Shown: positions 34,808 to 48,366 of the stretch, in pieces
How positions within the stretch are numbered: the first letter of the stretch is position 1
Layout: every line of letters begins with the position of its first letter
Assembly (NCBI RefSeq): GCF_000208745.1
Contig: NC_030852.1
Location: 9,602,663 to 9,666,662 of the forward strand
Direction: 5' to 3'
From: Theobroma cacao
Taxonomy: Eukaryota > Streptophyta > Magnoliopsida > Malvales > Malvaceae
Length of the DNA: 64,000 bases
Translations under genes and position numbers: made by a program
The notes under the pieces: generated by a model
What the model saw: the letters and a program-made list of their open reading frames with translations, nothing else
Databases searched by the model: none
What the model was told of the DNA's origin: nothing

Positions 34808-37314
34808 GTAACAACCCTTTCCTGTCGCTACCGGCATTCGAGACCTCCAAGAAAACCCGTCAAGTCTCGAACAAGCCTAACTTGAAATGCCTGTTAGATC
34901 ACTACATACAATCACCATCCCATATTAATAATTAAAATAGTATACTTTCATAACATGAATGGGAAACATAAACATGCTAATCAATTCAAGCTTCGAATCA
35001 TTTAGTCATAAATTTATACATTAAAATATGCAATCTCTAATTATTTACTTATACCATTATCAATAGTTGGTTACAACTCAATGAACAAAGCGCTACTACT
35101 TGACCTCTAACAGTGGAGCAACTCAGGAGGAAATGCTAGGAGATGCTTTTACCTATCCGCAGTGGACTGAACGCACTAATAATTACACGCTAGGCCGATC
35201 CCCATCTGTAAAAGGGAGAAATAAGGGTTTAAAAACTAACAGAGATTTTTGTCTCGAGTAGGAAATCAAATAAAATCTGTGGTCCCGCTACCACGTAAAA
35301 ACCTTTAGGGGCCTCGCTCCACCGGATCCCACATGCCATGGCAGTCATAACGATGTTGGCCAACATCGGAGAATAAAGCGATCGCAACCACGTAATCATC
35401 TAGTGGCCTAGCCACGCATACATATATCACAGGCTATGGCCCCCGCCACGCCTAACCGCCCATCAGAGACCCAAGGGTTTTCTAGCTAGAGCTCACTCGT
35501 GCAAGAGGGTCACACTTAACCGAAGTGACAGTCGGCCTACTCTCGAATCTCTCGATTTGTAAAACAATTTTTGAAATTTTCTTATGTCTTTAAAAGCTTG
35601 TCTCAAAATTATTTCTAAAGCATTCAACACAGGGTATGATAAAATCTATTGTCATTTTCATAAAATAAAGTTGGTGCATGAATTTCGAAACAATAACTCG
35701 CAAGGTGAATAAGCATTATAATTATGAATGCACATTGCACAAATATATAAAGCACATTTTTTTATAGAAATCGTCTTGAAAAGCTTGTTTCTCGGTTTGA
35801 AACACTTTAAGTATAATTTATACATATATATTCAAAACACGTTTGAAAATCATGGCAATCACAAATTTCCTAGAAATCTACCAACTCATGCTTTCCACAA
35901 ATTTTCATGTATAATAAATCACACGTGAAGATATATATATATATATATATATATATACGCATAATTACGAAAATTTAAAATTGACACCCCCTACTCACCT
36001 TAAAATAACGGGATAATACGTCACTATTTCTATTTGTCAATGGCTCTTTATTTTGTTCGGCACTCCCGCACAGCTCACTTCCTTTACCTCTGCATTTTCT
36101 TTTCTTCCTTGTTTTTCTCTCTTTTTCTTGCTCTTTTGGACCCATCCTTCCTTGTTGCTATTGGGCCCTTCTCATGGGCTCTTTCCACTTCTCCTTATTG
36201 GGCTATGCCTACTTTTTTTTTCTTTCTTTCTTGTTTCTCTCTCTCTCTTCTGCCCCTCTTCTTTCTTACCATATTTGCAGCCACCATCATTCCTCCTTCC
36301 CTTTCAACGCTGGCCACGTATTCCTCATTTCTCTCTCATCGCTGGTAGCACCCTAAAAACCCAGCTTCTTCTCTTTTCCTTCCTCAAAATTCAGTAGCAC
36401 AAAGTCCGTCTTTCCTCTCAAAAATTGACAACACAAAGCCTCATTTTTCCTCTTTAAATCGACAGCAAATCAGCCCTCTTTTCTCTCTCAAAATCAGCTC
36501 ATTTCTCCCTTTTATTTGCTCCATAAGTGGCTGTCAGTAGTAGCATGAGGAAATAAATTTTTCTCTTGCTCACCAACTTTCTCTCTCCTTCCCGTTTTGT
36601 CTCCTCAAAGTCTAGCCCTTCTTCCTTTTTCTTGTTATTCTTTCTAGCCATCCTTATCCATTTTGTACTTGTCAACTATATTTATTTATTTTTTAATTTT
36701 TTTTACTTGGCCAGCGTTCCACCTTCATTTTTAATTCTGTTTCCTTTATTATTCCTTAAATGGCCGGCCCCTACTAACTCAATTCATCACTTAAAAATAT
36801 ATTTTTTTAACTTATTCATTTGCCACATGGGCGGTTGCCTACTCCACCTTTGTTCCATTTTTTTTCTTTATTTTTCCTTTCTTTTTCTCCCATGTGGTCA
36901 AAGTAAAGTCAAAAAGCCATGCTTCATTTTCCACCCGTCCTACCTTTTCATTATTCAACTTTTATTTATTCATTTCATTTTATTTATTTATTCATTTATT
37001 GTTATTATTATTAGTAATATTTTAATATTATTTTATTAAATAAAATATTTTTTAAAAAATTTTCTACTTGTCTCCTCTAGTCCCGAAATATATTATTATG
37101 TCCTGCTTCACTTCCAAATCACCTTTTAACACGTTAATTCATCCTCAACGAAGATATTATTATTAAATTATTATTTTCACGTGTGCAAAATATTTTACTT
37201 TGGAGCATTCTTTTACTCCTTTATCACTCTTTAGTACATCAATTCGCATCAATTATTCCTTCGTCTTACCGGGACGGTTATGTTAACTACTATACGGGGG
37301 TACGGGGTGTTACA
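34808..37314 (-). repeat. 3' LTR of element B (with internal deletion)
   Basis: 2,507 bp, plus-strand ends TGTAACAACCC and GGTGTTACA. Compared with the right LTR it lacks 501 bp next to 35219-35225, where both sides of the missing segment carry AAATAAG. The C/T-rich part (36030-36640) gives hydrophobic plus-strand ORFs that I do not regard as genes. Confidence 0.9.
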
Positions 37315-37328
37315 ATCTCCCCCACTTA
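37315..37328 (-). promoter_or_regulatory. Polypurine tract of element B
   Basis: Minus strand TTAAGTGGGGGAGAT directly before TGTAACACCCC, the same design as in C. Confidence 0.85.
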
Positions 37329-40300
37329 ATAGAATTGATCCCCAAATTCATGTCAACGTTGGGTCGTTAATCCCACTCTAGGATCTTATTTTATCCCTTC
37401 CTCTATAAGGAATTTTGGTTTATCCACCTTGTTTACCTTCCATTCGATTAGAATACTTCATTTATGTCTATTATCACCTTTTAAAATCAAGTTGGGGGTA
37501 CCTTCCACAATCATTATCACTTATTATTAAAATGCCAAGCATGCCTTTATCTCCATCGTTAACTTTGAAACATAACTCCCTCTCAATCAAGCCAATTTCG
37601 ATCACATGTTATATTTATGTATACCTAATCACCATTTTATTACTTCATTCATTTCATCTCTATACCATATTTGGTAGCTTACAACATCATAAACATGCCA
37701 TATTCATTCCTATACGTATTCTCAACGTTGGGGGAAAATTAATGCCTTCAATTGTTCGCACATACTTCATGTTTATCTTGCACTTATGCAACTCCAATCT
37801 TCTCCATCTTTTCGTTAATTACATGTCTGAAGATTCACACTTCTATATCATTTTTAATTTAATACCGTTCAAATTATGTAGAAAGGCAATTCACTTGTCA
37901 AGCTTTATCTTTAATGTAATTCTTTCATTCGCCATTAAACTCTTTTCAGTAGTTCTAGTCCCTTTATGCTTAAAAATATATTATCCTTACTATGACTTAG
38001 AACTTTTTGACCATCTTTGACGAAATTAAATTTTATCTTTCTTACTCAATCCCTTCATCTACTCAAATTATAATACTAGCACCATTTATTCTTTATCCAT
38101 CGCATTATTGCCACACACAAAATTAAGCATAATTAAGAAATAGCATTTCATTTATTCATGCAACTCAATCATATCATTCCATCTTAAATATTATTCCGGA
38201 GTTCTCTCTATATTCACATAGCTGAATTTCTAATGGTATATCTTATTATTGTACCACTAATGCAACTCATCAAGCATATTATGTTCAATTCTCAAATCGC
38301 TAAAAATAATTCTATATTCCCACTGATGACATGAGTAACTACACATGTACATATATACATCCATTAAATATCAACATCCATTACCACATGTAAGAACCCC
38401 TTTTTACTTTCCTCAATTTTGTCGTTTCCAATTTATCCTTCTGTTTCATTTCCATAGATCATAGTTAGTCCACGAACATCAAAATATAATCAGTTCCCAA
38501 AGTACTCTTTGGACATTTAAGTTATCATTCAACTTGCATTCTACCATATTTCATCCTTTATATAGTCCATATGAACTCGCATTATACTGATGCACGACTC
38601 TACATATGTACAAACTTAAGCTTTTCTCTTATCATTTCCAACCATATACATGAATTTCAGTATACTATGTATCATTGTATCATAGTGTCATTATCCACAT
38701 CTCAATCACTAAATATTGTTTTTATCCAATTATATTTCGGTATCCATGTATGCTTTACAATCTTATTGACCCTTCAGGTTCATTTTTGCTAGATCACTAC
38801 ATCTTATGCAATATCACAATCCCTAAAAGTCACCTTCATTTCTCATTTACCTTCTGTACTTCCATTGTACATGTCCTTTTTCATTTTGATATTAGTTAAT
38901 CACTTAAAATTTAGATTCGTCGAGGTCATGTACACTTCTTACATTTTGAATACTAATTTCCCACATTAGGAAATTTTCATTAACCAACTTCATTATCGGG
39001 ATTACCTTCGATCATCTTATACTATTCCTTTATACCAATATATCATTACTTTCCCTTTAGCGTCAGCACAGTCAACTCTGATATTTATAAAACTTAATAT
39101 AGATTTTACCTAAGTGTCCCTTGACATCATCGCCAATATCTAATTTCAACCTCACATCGTGCGACCTTATAACTTATGCTTTAACCATTAAGCTCCTTAA
39201 CAATTCCAAGTTTCACATTTCCTTATCATGTATATAAAATATTTTAAAGTATTATTAACCATTATTCTTGACACTTGCAGTTTAGTCTATTCGTTTCAAG
39301 ACTTTTATACATTTCCAATCACTCAGTTACTTATTTACTCTTTAATCCTTCAAACACCTTCAGTTCAAAAGCATGCACTTATTCTCTAAGATATTTTAAT
39401 GTGTCCTCATCCATTCATACCTCTATTTATGTTCTTAGGTTTCTAGTACACCACAAAATTGACCTTGTCTTATTACTAATCTCTTTTCTTCCAACTATAT
39501 CAAATAAGATTGCAAATCCTTCTAACAATACGGTAAATTAGCTCATTTGTTATGCCAACCTTATAATTCTTCATTCCCCATTTCCTCACTTGGTATTGGC
39601 AGTTCTTTATTTCTTAAAATTCATCTTTAATTAACTTAATGTTCCTCTCAATTTTTTACATCGTAGTTTATCCCAAAGACTTTTCATCTTCCTTTTTCTT
39701 ACATGCCATGATATCTAAAACAATGAAGAAACCTTTTGGTTCAAGTAATATTCTCCAAATCATTTAAACCTCCACATAATAATGTTTAGTACCAAGGTTA
39801 ACGAATTGATTTCAGCTTGTAATTTATTCCCACACTTCCACATTTTACTCATGCGTCTAGTACTTGAGATGTTCCTAGCGCTGTGGCACCGAATAGTTGG
39901 TGTTGCAACAGTGCAACTGCTAGAAATTTCTTCCACAAGGAAATTCTCCTACCTTTAAGACTACTACATTAGTCACATGCTCTAGGTCTAGTCAATAACT
40001 TTAATTTTATGTTGTCTCATAGCACTTGTGATCAATCAAACAAGTCTCACTTAAAGATACCCTTTCCATATGGTATGACAAATTTTCAATTCCATATTAC
40101 CACACATATTTATTCATCCATTCTAGCATCCACAATTCCTTTAACATTCGTTACTGATTATTTTCCTTTTCTTGCAACTCACATAGTCTAGTCACTTCAA
40201 CTTAAAATTGTCATGAAATTAATCCATCTGGATCAACACCTTATGTTTACCTTATTATTAATTCAGGAATTTCATCTTTCCCTACTTCCATATTTACTTC

Positions 40301-41983
40301 AAATAGTGTATTTCTAAGTCAATTATCACCATATAGTATCACGACACTATGTGCCTCCTTTCCACTATCTTTCATACCCCACAGGAATTAATTAAAAGAT
40401 TTATGTACTTTGACTAATGCTAATTCCCTTCAACCATATCTTAAATACTCCAAACTCACAAATTACAACTCCAAGTGTATACTCACATATTGATAACCTT
40501 CATCTATTTCATGATCATGAAAACTACAATTTACAAACTAACTTTCTATCGTACGCACGTTATCAGAACATTAATTTCAACATATCTATTTCACCCCTTT
40601 TTGTGGTATGCCAAAATCGTCGTTTAGGCATATTTCACTACTAGCAATCATATTCCTTTACTATAACATCTAGTCCAAATTTGATTAAGCAATTGTCTCC
40701 AAATAACTCTTAAATACATAAATATCAAATCGTACACCACTTAATGTTAAGATCTTAACTTTACTCGTCGATCCTTAACCAATCACATCTATAAAGTGAA
40801 TAATTTACTTAATTATTACACCTCACCCTTGCGGTCATAAGATCAAAGTTGTCCAAAACTTAGGATGCAAAAGCTCCGTCTTAAAGCATATCCAAAAATC
40901 AATATTTTTTAAGTCCCTTACCTTTGAAGAAATCAAATTCAAGACTAATCATTTGCACCATAGTTTGCATACTAATCGAATTAGACTCCTAAATTGATCC
41001 TTTAAAGTGATTTGTATATCAAGCTCAAATTTAGAACTCCATATGGTATTTAGACTAGAATCAATTTTCTTGAGCCATTTAACTTTAAACTACCACATTC
41101 ACCGCTAGTCCTTTAATTCATTGGCTTCGTACTAAGCATAGCAAAATTTAAGCTCATCCTTAGAGCATATTTACTTACTAACCTTTTACTTCTTGACCAC
41201 ACATCAATTATAATAGTCACTGATTTCCACCCTTGAGCTAATTCATGCACTTACAACTATAACCCATAATAGTTCAAATCAAACCTTGGGATCTCACCGT
41301 CACTTAATTGAATTCAAAACCAGCTCCATTTAAGCTGCTATACACATATTTAACACATGTACATTTATAAAATATTTCGAAAGTTCAACACCATTCATAT
41401 ATGGGTAGGGCAAGCTTAATTAACACAGTGCACTTGCCTCCGTGCATGTGAGTATCAGTTTACACCTCTCTTAATACTTAGATGTATAAGCCTCAAGTGA
41501 ATCTCAACGATCAATATTTATTCCAATAAAGATGCACTCCTTATTACCAATATCACATGGGCTCCTTTACATTGACCTTAATAACCATTAAATATTGTCT
41601 AATTTCTCCCCATTAATAATCCTGTGCTCAATTTATAACTCCACCAAATGCATAAGTTATTTTGGACCTATTAGTCTAACTCCACTTTCCTTCATCCTTG
41701 GTCGAAGGATTACATCATTACAGTGCCCGTTCATTAGGAGCATTTGCTTTAAAATCTTTCCAACAATAGCTCATGTCACGGGTGGCATCTCAAGCTCAAA
41801 CAACAGCACCACTTATAACCTTTACATGACGATAGCAAAAAGGTAGATTACTAGGAATAAGAGTTTATATAGCCTCCTGTCTATGACTTGTGCTGCAATC
41901 ACAAACCATAAACAAGACTCTACATTAACTCCGACAACTCCGCTGATTGACACAAAAATCCTTAGGACTCGACTAAACCTAAG
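37329..41983 (-). other. Non-coding interior of element B
   Basis: The minus strand starts with a leader homologous to the leader of C (shared 'cctaagactcgactaaacct' type sequence next to the PBS), then a gag-like ATG at 41788 reading MPPVT before a stop. From there to about 39840 it is homologous to D 50859-52450 in the same relative orientation. The remainder is AT-rich with no protein motif. The 201-codon plus-strand ORF at 37415-38020 is antisense to the element and low in complexity. Confidence 0.75.
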
Positions 41984-41995
41984 GCTTTGATACCA
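41984..41995 (-). promoter_or_regulatory. tRNA-iMet primer-binding site of element B
   Basis: Minus strand TGGTATCAAAGC, one change from TGGTATCAGAGC, 4 bp from the LTR terminus at 42000. Confidence 0.85.
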
Positions 41996-42995
41996 ACATT
42001 GTAGCAACCCTTTCTCGTCGCTACCAGCATTCGAGACCTCCGAGAAGACCCGCCAAGTCCAGAACAAGCCTAACTTGAAATGTCTGTTAGATCACTACAT
42101 ACAATCACCATCCCATATTAATAACTAAAACAATATACTTTCATAACATGAATGGGAAACATAAACATGCTAATCAATTCAAGCTTCAAACCATTTAGTC
42201 ATAAATTTATACATTAAAATTCGCAATCTCTAATTATTTACTTATACCGTTATCAATAGTTGTTTACAACTCAATGAACGAAGAGCTACTAATTGACCTC
42301 TAACAGTGGAGCGACTTGGAAGGAAATGCTAGGAGATGCCTTTACCTATCCATATGGACTGAACACGTCGATGATTACATGCTAGGTCGATCCCTATCTA
42401 CAAAAAGGGGAAATAAGGGGGTGTGAGTCTCACAGACTAAATGATCATCGGCTCCGTGAGCAGGGCATAGATGGGAAACAAGCAATAAGGTAGAGATTTT
42501 GAATATTAAAAATCACAAGAGTCGATAAAAATATTTTAATCCAAATGGAGATTTGTGACTTATATAAAGAAAATAATATCGAGAATTTCTTGTAAGGCGT
42601 AAACAACTATAATGTATATCAAATCAAGTAAGTAAACTTTTGTGCATCGAGAAGGTTAATATCCACTTTCAAACTAAATCAGTAAAATATCATTTTAAAC
42701 CTCGTGTTCGTAAAAGATCTCCGCAGTCAAAATTATCTCATGTAATACTCAAATCAAATCAATAAAGTTGGGCAAGCACCCGCGAAACCAAATAGTAACC
42801 AGGTTTATACAATATTCACAAATCGCCTCACACGCGAGGGTAAAAATTCATATAACAGTAAAACCAGGGGAAGCTGCAGAAAATCGTATAATTTTGTTTT
42901 CACCATGCAACAAATAAGAGTTTAAAAACCCAAAGAGATTTTTGTCTCGAGTAGGAAATCAAATAAAATTCGTGGTCCCGCTACCACGTAATAAC

Positions 42996-45525
42996 TATCA
43001 CGACCCGATTTCCAAGCCGTGACCGGTGCATGGACTTAATGGACGTAGTCCATTAAGCCCTAGCAAACCTATCTATATTATCCTGCTCATTATTCCATCA
43101 AAGTTACTAAAGTCACATTTTGTAATTTCGAACCAAAATAATGCTAACCATTTCCGACTCGTAGTGACATACCAATCCAAATATACATACATTGTCTAAA
43201 ATATGTCTTAACAATTTACATCAGGTTTGACCATACATATAAAAAAGTAGACTCGATTTCCAGCGGAGAGACTCAGACAAATGTACAGCTACTGAATGCC
43301 GAGACACCTACCAAGGGTCGAATATACGAAGACACCTCGACCTATTTACTAGCTGCCTCTTGATTTGAAAACATGAAGTTGAAACCGATGAGAATAAACC
43401 CAGTGAGTGAACATATGAAGAGAACAAGCAATATAATAAGGAAAAGTTTGAAATCATAATGCACTTATTTGAAAACGATGCACTTTAGCTTAAGTCCTTA
43501 TTAAAACCCTCAATTGAACCCTTGGTTGATAAATCATGTGACGATAGAGAATTCATATCCAACATGAAATTAGAGAAGTGGAAAATATGGCAAAAACCAG
43601 CCAAATGATAAACGGAACAGAAAGTTTCATTCTCGCTACAGCGAGAAATAGAGCAACAAGAAAGACTTCCTTTCATCCCAAATAAACCATTTCACTGCAA
43701 TGCAAATCAATTTGGATCACAAAAAAAATTCTCAAGGTTCAGCTAGCAGGATTCCACATACATTATAGTCACACACGTTATTCATAAAATCTTTATTGCA
43801 TTAATACATGTGAACATATGCAAACATATATGTATATATATACATCCATCGCCTCCCCAGCTCAAGAACATCCCCCCACATCGTGCACATAGCTGAAGTC
43901 ATCGTGTGCATGCCCCCACATCGTGCATATCTAATGCTGTCGTGTACATCCCCCCACATTGTGCACACGAGCAATATCATCATCTGCCTACCTCACCACC
44001 GTCATCACCAGTATGTGCATCCCCCCACATGTGCACACACACAGTTATATCCATTACACAATATTATTAACCAATGTACTATACATATATATATATCAAC
44101 ATTATACCGAAACACATGCGTTCATCACACTTTCCATTTCACAACATAAAGACATTTCATAAGGGCTTGTTCCCAAGCACTTTTTTTTTTTTGAAAGAGA
44201 ATTGGATAAATCATTCAAAATATTTGTCCAAATACATTCACATATCCCAAAACAGTTTTGAAATACAAGTTCACTCACCTGTCTTTGTTGATTTTTAAAG
44301 CAGCTCCAACTTCCACTAATGCCCCGAATGGTGATGTGGGGTTTCAGTGGAGCCTATCACACATTAGCATCACAATCAACTCAATCACATAACCAAAATT
44401 CTAAAAGCAATCTCCTAAATCATGTTCAACTGGTTATTCCTAACTAGCTTCCAACTACCATCAAATGGCTATTTATTTGCACTATTATAATCACACCAAA
44501 ATGAATAAACCGCCTCAACTACAAAACACTCATAAATCTAACTATTAATCAATCTCAACAACTAAAATATCAAATCAATTTCAATGCTCACCTTGCTAGA
44601 TTTACAATTGAATATCCCTTCAAGAATTCCCAACTATTATAGAAGGTCTTTCTTTCTCTCTCTAAAACCCTAATTAGTGAGAGAAAGTATTGATCTAAGA
44701 CATTTCAAGGGTTTTAAGGTGAAAGAGTGAAAGAGCATAAGAGGTTCTATAAAAAAAATGCACAAAAGCATGAAAATGAAGGCTAACTTGAGAGAGTTAT
44801 GGAAGCTTGAAGAGTACTCCCATGGAAGGTGAAGAAATGTGGGATGGGAGGAAGAACAAGAAGACCAAGTGCTCGAAATTTAAGGAAGGTGCTGGAGAAT
44901 AAAGATATTTATAGTTAAAACTTATCCAATTATTCATAAAATTACAATAATGTCCTTAGCAATGCCACTTGTCTTCCTCTTGTTCTTGTGAAATCGTTTA
45001 CTCTTTTGACACTACGGAAAGGTCCAAAATCCTTTGAAAGAGGTCCCTTAAGTAGCCCCCAAAAGTCATAGCTTCAAAAACCCAAAAATCTTGTTATTTG
45101 TAGAATTTATGATGAGGGTCGCGGCTCTCAATTTCCAGCGTTGCGGTGCTCAAACATTCTACCAATTTCGGTTCTTTTGGCACAAACCTTTCACTTCGAC
45201 AAAGATTTTGACCACATTCTCTCTAGAATTGGGAAAAGTGGTAAACATAAAAGTTGTAGCCCTACCTCTTAGCTTTCTAATGGTTAAAAATCATGTTATT
45301 TGAACTTCTGTAGTGGGAGATATACTTAAAAAACTAAAATATATGCAAATAGGGCTACTGTTCATTATGCACCTTTCTTCACCAATTAAAATTATTTTTC
45401 ATCTTACTCCTAGAACGACATAAAATAATTATAAGTAACGTAAAACTAGCATCATTAGCCCAAATTAAACCTTTAAACATAAGTTCCACCTTGAGTTACG
45501 CGCCTATGAAGGTAGAGGTTTCACA
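42996..45525 (+). mobile_element. Family A gypsy solo LTR (E)
   Basis: 2,530 bp, from TATCACGACCC (TG mutated to TA) to GAGGTTTCACA, flanked by perfect TSD ATAAC (42991-42995 and 45526-45530). Homologous to A2 along its length, with the C-rich 20-mers at 43865-44040 but only one good palindrome (43629-43646). It carries no interior. It sits in the 5' LTR of B and is one of the innermost insertions in the stack. Confidence 0.9.
43865..44040. repeat. C-rich 20-mer repeats in E
   Basis: Four copies of CATCCCCCCACATCGTGCAC or close variants, at the same LTR position as in A2. Confidence 0.8.
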
Positions 45526-47513
45526 ATAACCTCCGAAAGCCTCGCTCCACCAGATCCCACATGCCATGGTAGTCTCAACGATGTTGGCCGACATTAGAGA
45601 ATCAAGCAGTTGCAACCACGTAATCATCTGATGGCCTAGCCACGCATACATATAGCACAGGTCGTGGCTCCCGCCACGCCTAATTGCCCATCGAATACCC
45701 AAGGGTTCTCTAGCTAGAGCTCACTCGTGCACGAGGGTCACAGTTAACCGAAGTGACAGTCGACCTACTCTCAAATCTCTCTGTTTGTAAAACCATTTTT
45801 GAAATTTTGTTATGTCTTTAAAAGCTCGTCTCAAAATTATTTCCAAAGCATTCAACACAGGGTATGATAAAATCTATTATCATTTTCATAAAATAAAGTT
45901 GGTGCATGAATTTCAAAACAATAACTCGCATGGTGAATAAGCATTATAATCATGAATGCACACTGCACAAATATATAAGGCACATTTTTTATATAAATCA
46001 TCTTGAAAATCTTGTTTCTCGATTTAAAATACTTTACGTATAATTTATACATATATATTCAAAACACATTTGAAAATCATGGCAATCACAAATTTCCTAG
46101 AAATCTACCAACTCATGCTTTCCACAATTTTTCATATAAAATAAATCACACGTACAAATATATATATATATATATAGGAATAATTACAAAAATTTTAAAA
46201 TTGACACCCCCTACTCACCTCGAAATAGCGGGATACTACGTCGCTATTTTTGCTTGTCAATGGCTCGTTATTTCGTTCAGCACTCCCGTACAACTCACTT
46301 CCTTTACCTTTGCATTTTCTTTTCTTCCTTGTTTTTCTCTCTTTTTCTTACTCTTTTGGACCTATCCTTCCTTGGGCCCTTCTCATGGGCTCTTTCCACT
46401 TATCCTCATTGGGCTATGCCTACTTTTTCTTTTCTTATTTTTCTTTTTACTTTTTTTTTTCCTTTCTTTCCCGTTTCTCTCTCTCTCTTCTGCTTCTATT
46501 CTTTCTTACCATATTTGCAGCCACCATCATTCATTTTTCCCTCTCAACGTCGATCACATTTTCCTTCTTTCTTTCTCACCACCGGTAGCACCCTAAAAAC
46601 CCAGCTTCCTCTTTTTTCCTTCCTCAAAATCCAGCAGCACAAAGCCTCATTTTTCCTCCTTAAATTGGCAGCAAATCAGCCCCTTTCCTCTCTTAAAATC
46701 AGCTCCTTTCTCCATTTTATTTGCTCCATAAGTGGCTATTGGCAGCAGCATGAGGAAATAAAATTTGCTCTTTCTCACCAACTCTCTCTCTCCTTCCCGT
46801 TTTGTCTCCTCAAAGTCTAGCGCTTCTCCCTTTTTCTTGTTATTCTTTCCAGCCGTCCTTATCCATTTTGTACTTGTCAACTATATTTATTTATTTTTTA
46901 TTTTTTATACTTGGCCAGCCTCCCACTATCATTTCCTCTTCGTTTATTATTCCTTAAATGGTCAGCCCCTACTAACTCAATTCATCACTTAAAATATATT
47001 TTTTTAAGTTATTCATTTGCCACATGGGCGGCTGCCCACTCCACCTTTGTTCCATTTTTTTTCTTTATTTTTCCTTTCTTTTTCTCCCATATGGTCAAAG
47101 TCAAGTCAAAAGGCCTTGCTTCATTTTCCACTTGTCCTACCCTTTCATTATTCATCTTTTCTTTATTCATTTCATTTTATTTATTTATTCATTTATTGTT
47201 ATTATTATTAGTAATATTTTAATATTATTTTATTAAATAAAATATTATTTTTTCAAAATTTTCTACTTGTCTCCTTTAGTCTCGAAATGTATTATTATGT
47301 CCTGTTTCACTTCCAAATCACCTTTTAACGTGTTAATTCATCCCTAACAAAAATATTATTATTTAATTATTATTTTCACATGTGCTAAATATTTTACTTT
47401 GGAGCATTCCTTTACTCTTTTATCACTCTTTAGCACATAAACTTGCATCAATTATTCCTTTGTCTTACTGAGACAGTTATGTTAACTACTATACGAGGGT
47501 ACGGGGTGTTACA

Positions 47514-47599
47514 ATCCATTTACTCTTCAGCTGCATTAGCACATCGCTGAGTAAATTCAGTAAACTGTTGGGTTAAATTCCGTAATCCAGCAGTTAATT
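47514..47599 (-). pseudogene. gag, middle fragment, of element C
   Basis: This 86-bp scrap lies between B and D. On the minus strand it is open apart from one TAA (47520-47522), next to the B insertion site, and is in frame with both neighbouring gag pieces once each insertion and one TSD copy are removed. The residues (TAGLRNLTQQF, TEFTQRCANAAEE) look like the helical N-terminal region of Tekay gag. Confidence 0.75.
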
Positions 47600-48201
47600 T
47601 GTAAAGCCTGACCTTATAAAATATTTGTCATGACATACATATGATGGATAGCATTTTTGCATGCTAAGAGAGTCCCGAAGAATTTACAAAAGTCAGTATT
47701 GTACCTAGAGGTACAACAAAGTTGATTTAAGTCTCGAACTAGATCAAATAGGGATTTTAGGGTGAAATTGAAAATTTTAAAGTCCTAGAATGACTTAGAA
47801 TGGTGATTCGGGGTTCGAGGATCAATTCGGAGTCAAACCAAAAATTTCACTATCTAGGGGCAAAATGGTAATTTTGCCACTCAAGGACAAAATGGGAAAT
47901 TTTTTGAAGAATTTTGATCATATATGACTTATTGGAGTATGATTTGAGGTTGAGAAGTGAAAATTTTGTAATCTTGGTATTTTTCGGAGCATAGGGGTAA
48001 AAGAGTAATTTTGCCACCCTAGGGGCAAAATTGTAATTTTACACACCCAACACTTGTCCAGCACATGGATTTTACCCAATATTATCAAGAATAATTGAAG
48101 GAATTTATATGGTGGAGAGAGAAAGCTTAATAGTTAAGAAATAAAAATGGACTAACGAAATGGTGACACATGGCATATTTATAACCATTAACTATTTGGC
48201 T

Positions 48202-48208
48202 TATAAAT
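48202..48208 (+). promoter_or_regulatory. Likely TATA box of D 5' LTR
   Basis: TATAAAT about 30 bp before the ATGGCCGGCC leader; conserved at 55456 in the 3' LTR and as TATAAA in L. Confidence 0.5.
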
Positions 48209-48237
48209 TAACACAAATCAGCCCATTTTCTCTTCAT

Positions 48238-48366
48238 ATGGCCGGCCAAACCAAGAACAAAGGAAGAACAAAGGGAGAAAAGAAAAACAAGAACCGTAAG
48301 TGGAAAAATTCAAGGAAAAATTGGTGGATTTCAAGGAATCAAGCAATCAAAGGTAAAATTTCTTGA
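48238..48366 (+). CDS. Small basic ORF in the D LTR leader (MAGQ...)
   Basis: About 42 codons starting at ATGGCCGGCC, rich in Lys, Arg and Asn (MAGQTKNKGRTKGEKKNKN then ..NWWISRNQAIKGKIS). The 3' LTR has the same frame open with several substitutions (55494-55620), and L begins identically but stops after about 16 codons. A possible splice donor (AAAG/GTAAAAT) lies near the end. It could be a leader peptide or simply transcribed leader RNA. No homologous protein is known to me. Confidence 0.25.
   Translation: MAGQTKNKGRTKGEKKNKNRKWKNSRKNWWISRNQAIKGKIS

Larger units (their letters stand above)
34808..47513 (-). mobile_element. Element B: non-autonomous (LARD-like) gypsy element with nested solo LTR E
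   Basis: Left LTR 34808-37314, right LTR 42000-47513 (including E), PBS at 41984-41995 and polypurine tract at 37315-37328. A perfect TSD ATCCA lies at 34803-34807 and 47514-47518. The 4.7 kb interior has no gag-pol reading beyond a gag-like start. LTR ends and leader resemble element C, while the body after the gag start resembles element D. It inserted into gag of C. Movement would have needed proteins supplied by an autonomous relative such as C. Confidence 0.9.
42000..47513 (-). repeat. 5' LTR of element B, split by E
   Basis: Homologous to 34808-37314 apart from the E insertion (42996-45525 plus TSD) and the 501-bp segment that the left LTR has lost (42411-42911). Plus-strand ends TGTAGCAACCC and GGTGTTACA. 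Confidence 0.9.

Noticed and set aside
34808..34837. Start codon at 34837 for gag of C
   Set aside because: The first ten codons lie inside the LTR of element B; the true gag frame continues upstream at 47519 after removing B.
36034..37039. Hydrophobic ORFs resembling membrane proteins
   Set aside because: They come from the C/T-rich leader part of the B LTR, in the antisense direction, and recur in the other LTR copy (46003-47236) with frame changes.
37415..38020. 201-codon plus-strand ORF, the longest uninterrupted stretch in B's interior
   Set aside because: It is antisense to element B, lies in a segment without any protein motif, is rich in Ile, Leu, Ser and Tyr as expected from T-rich DNA, and has no conserved counterpart in D.
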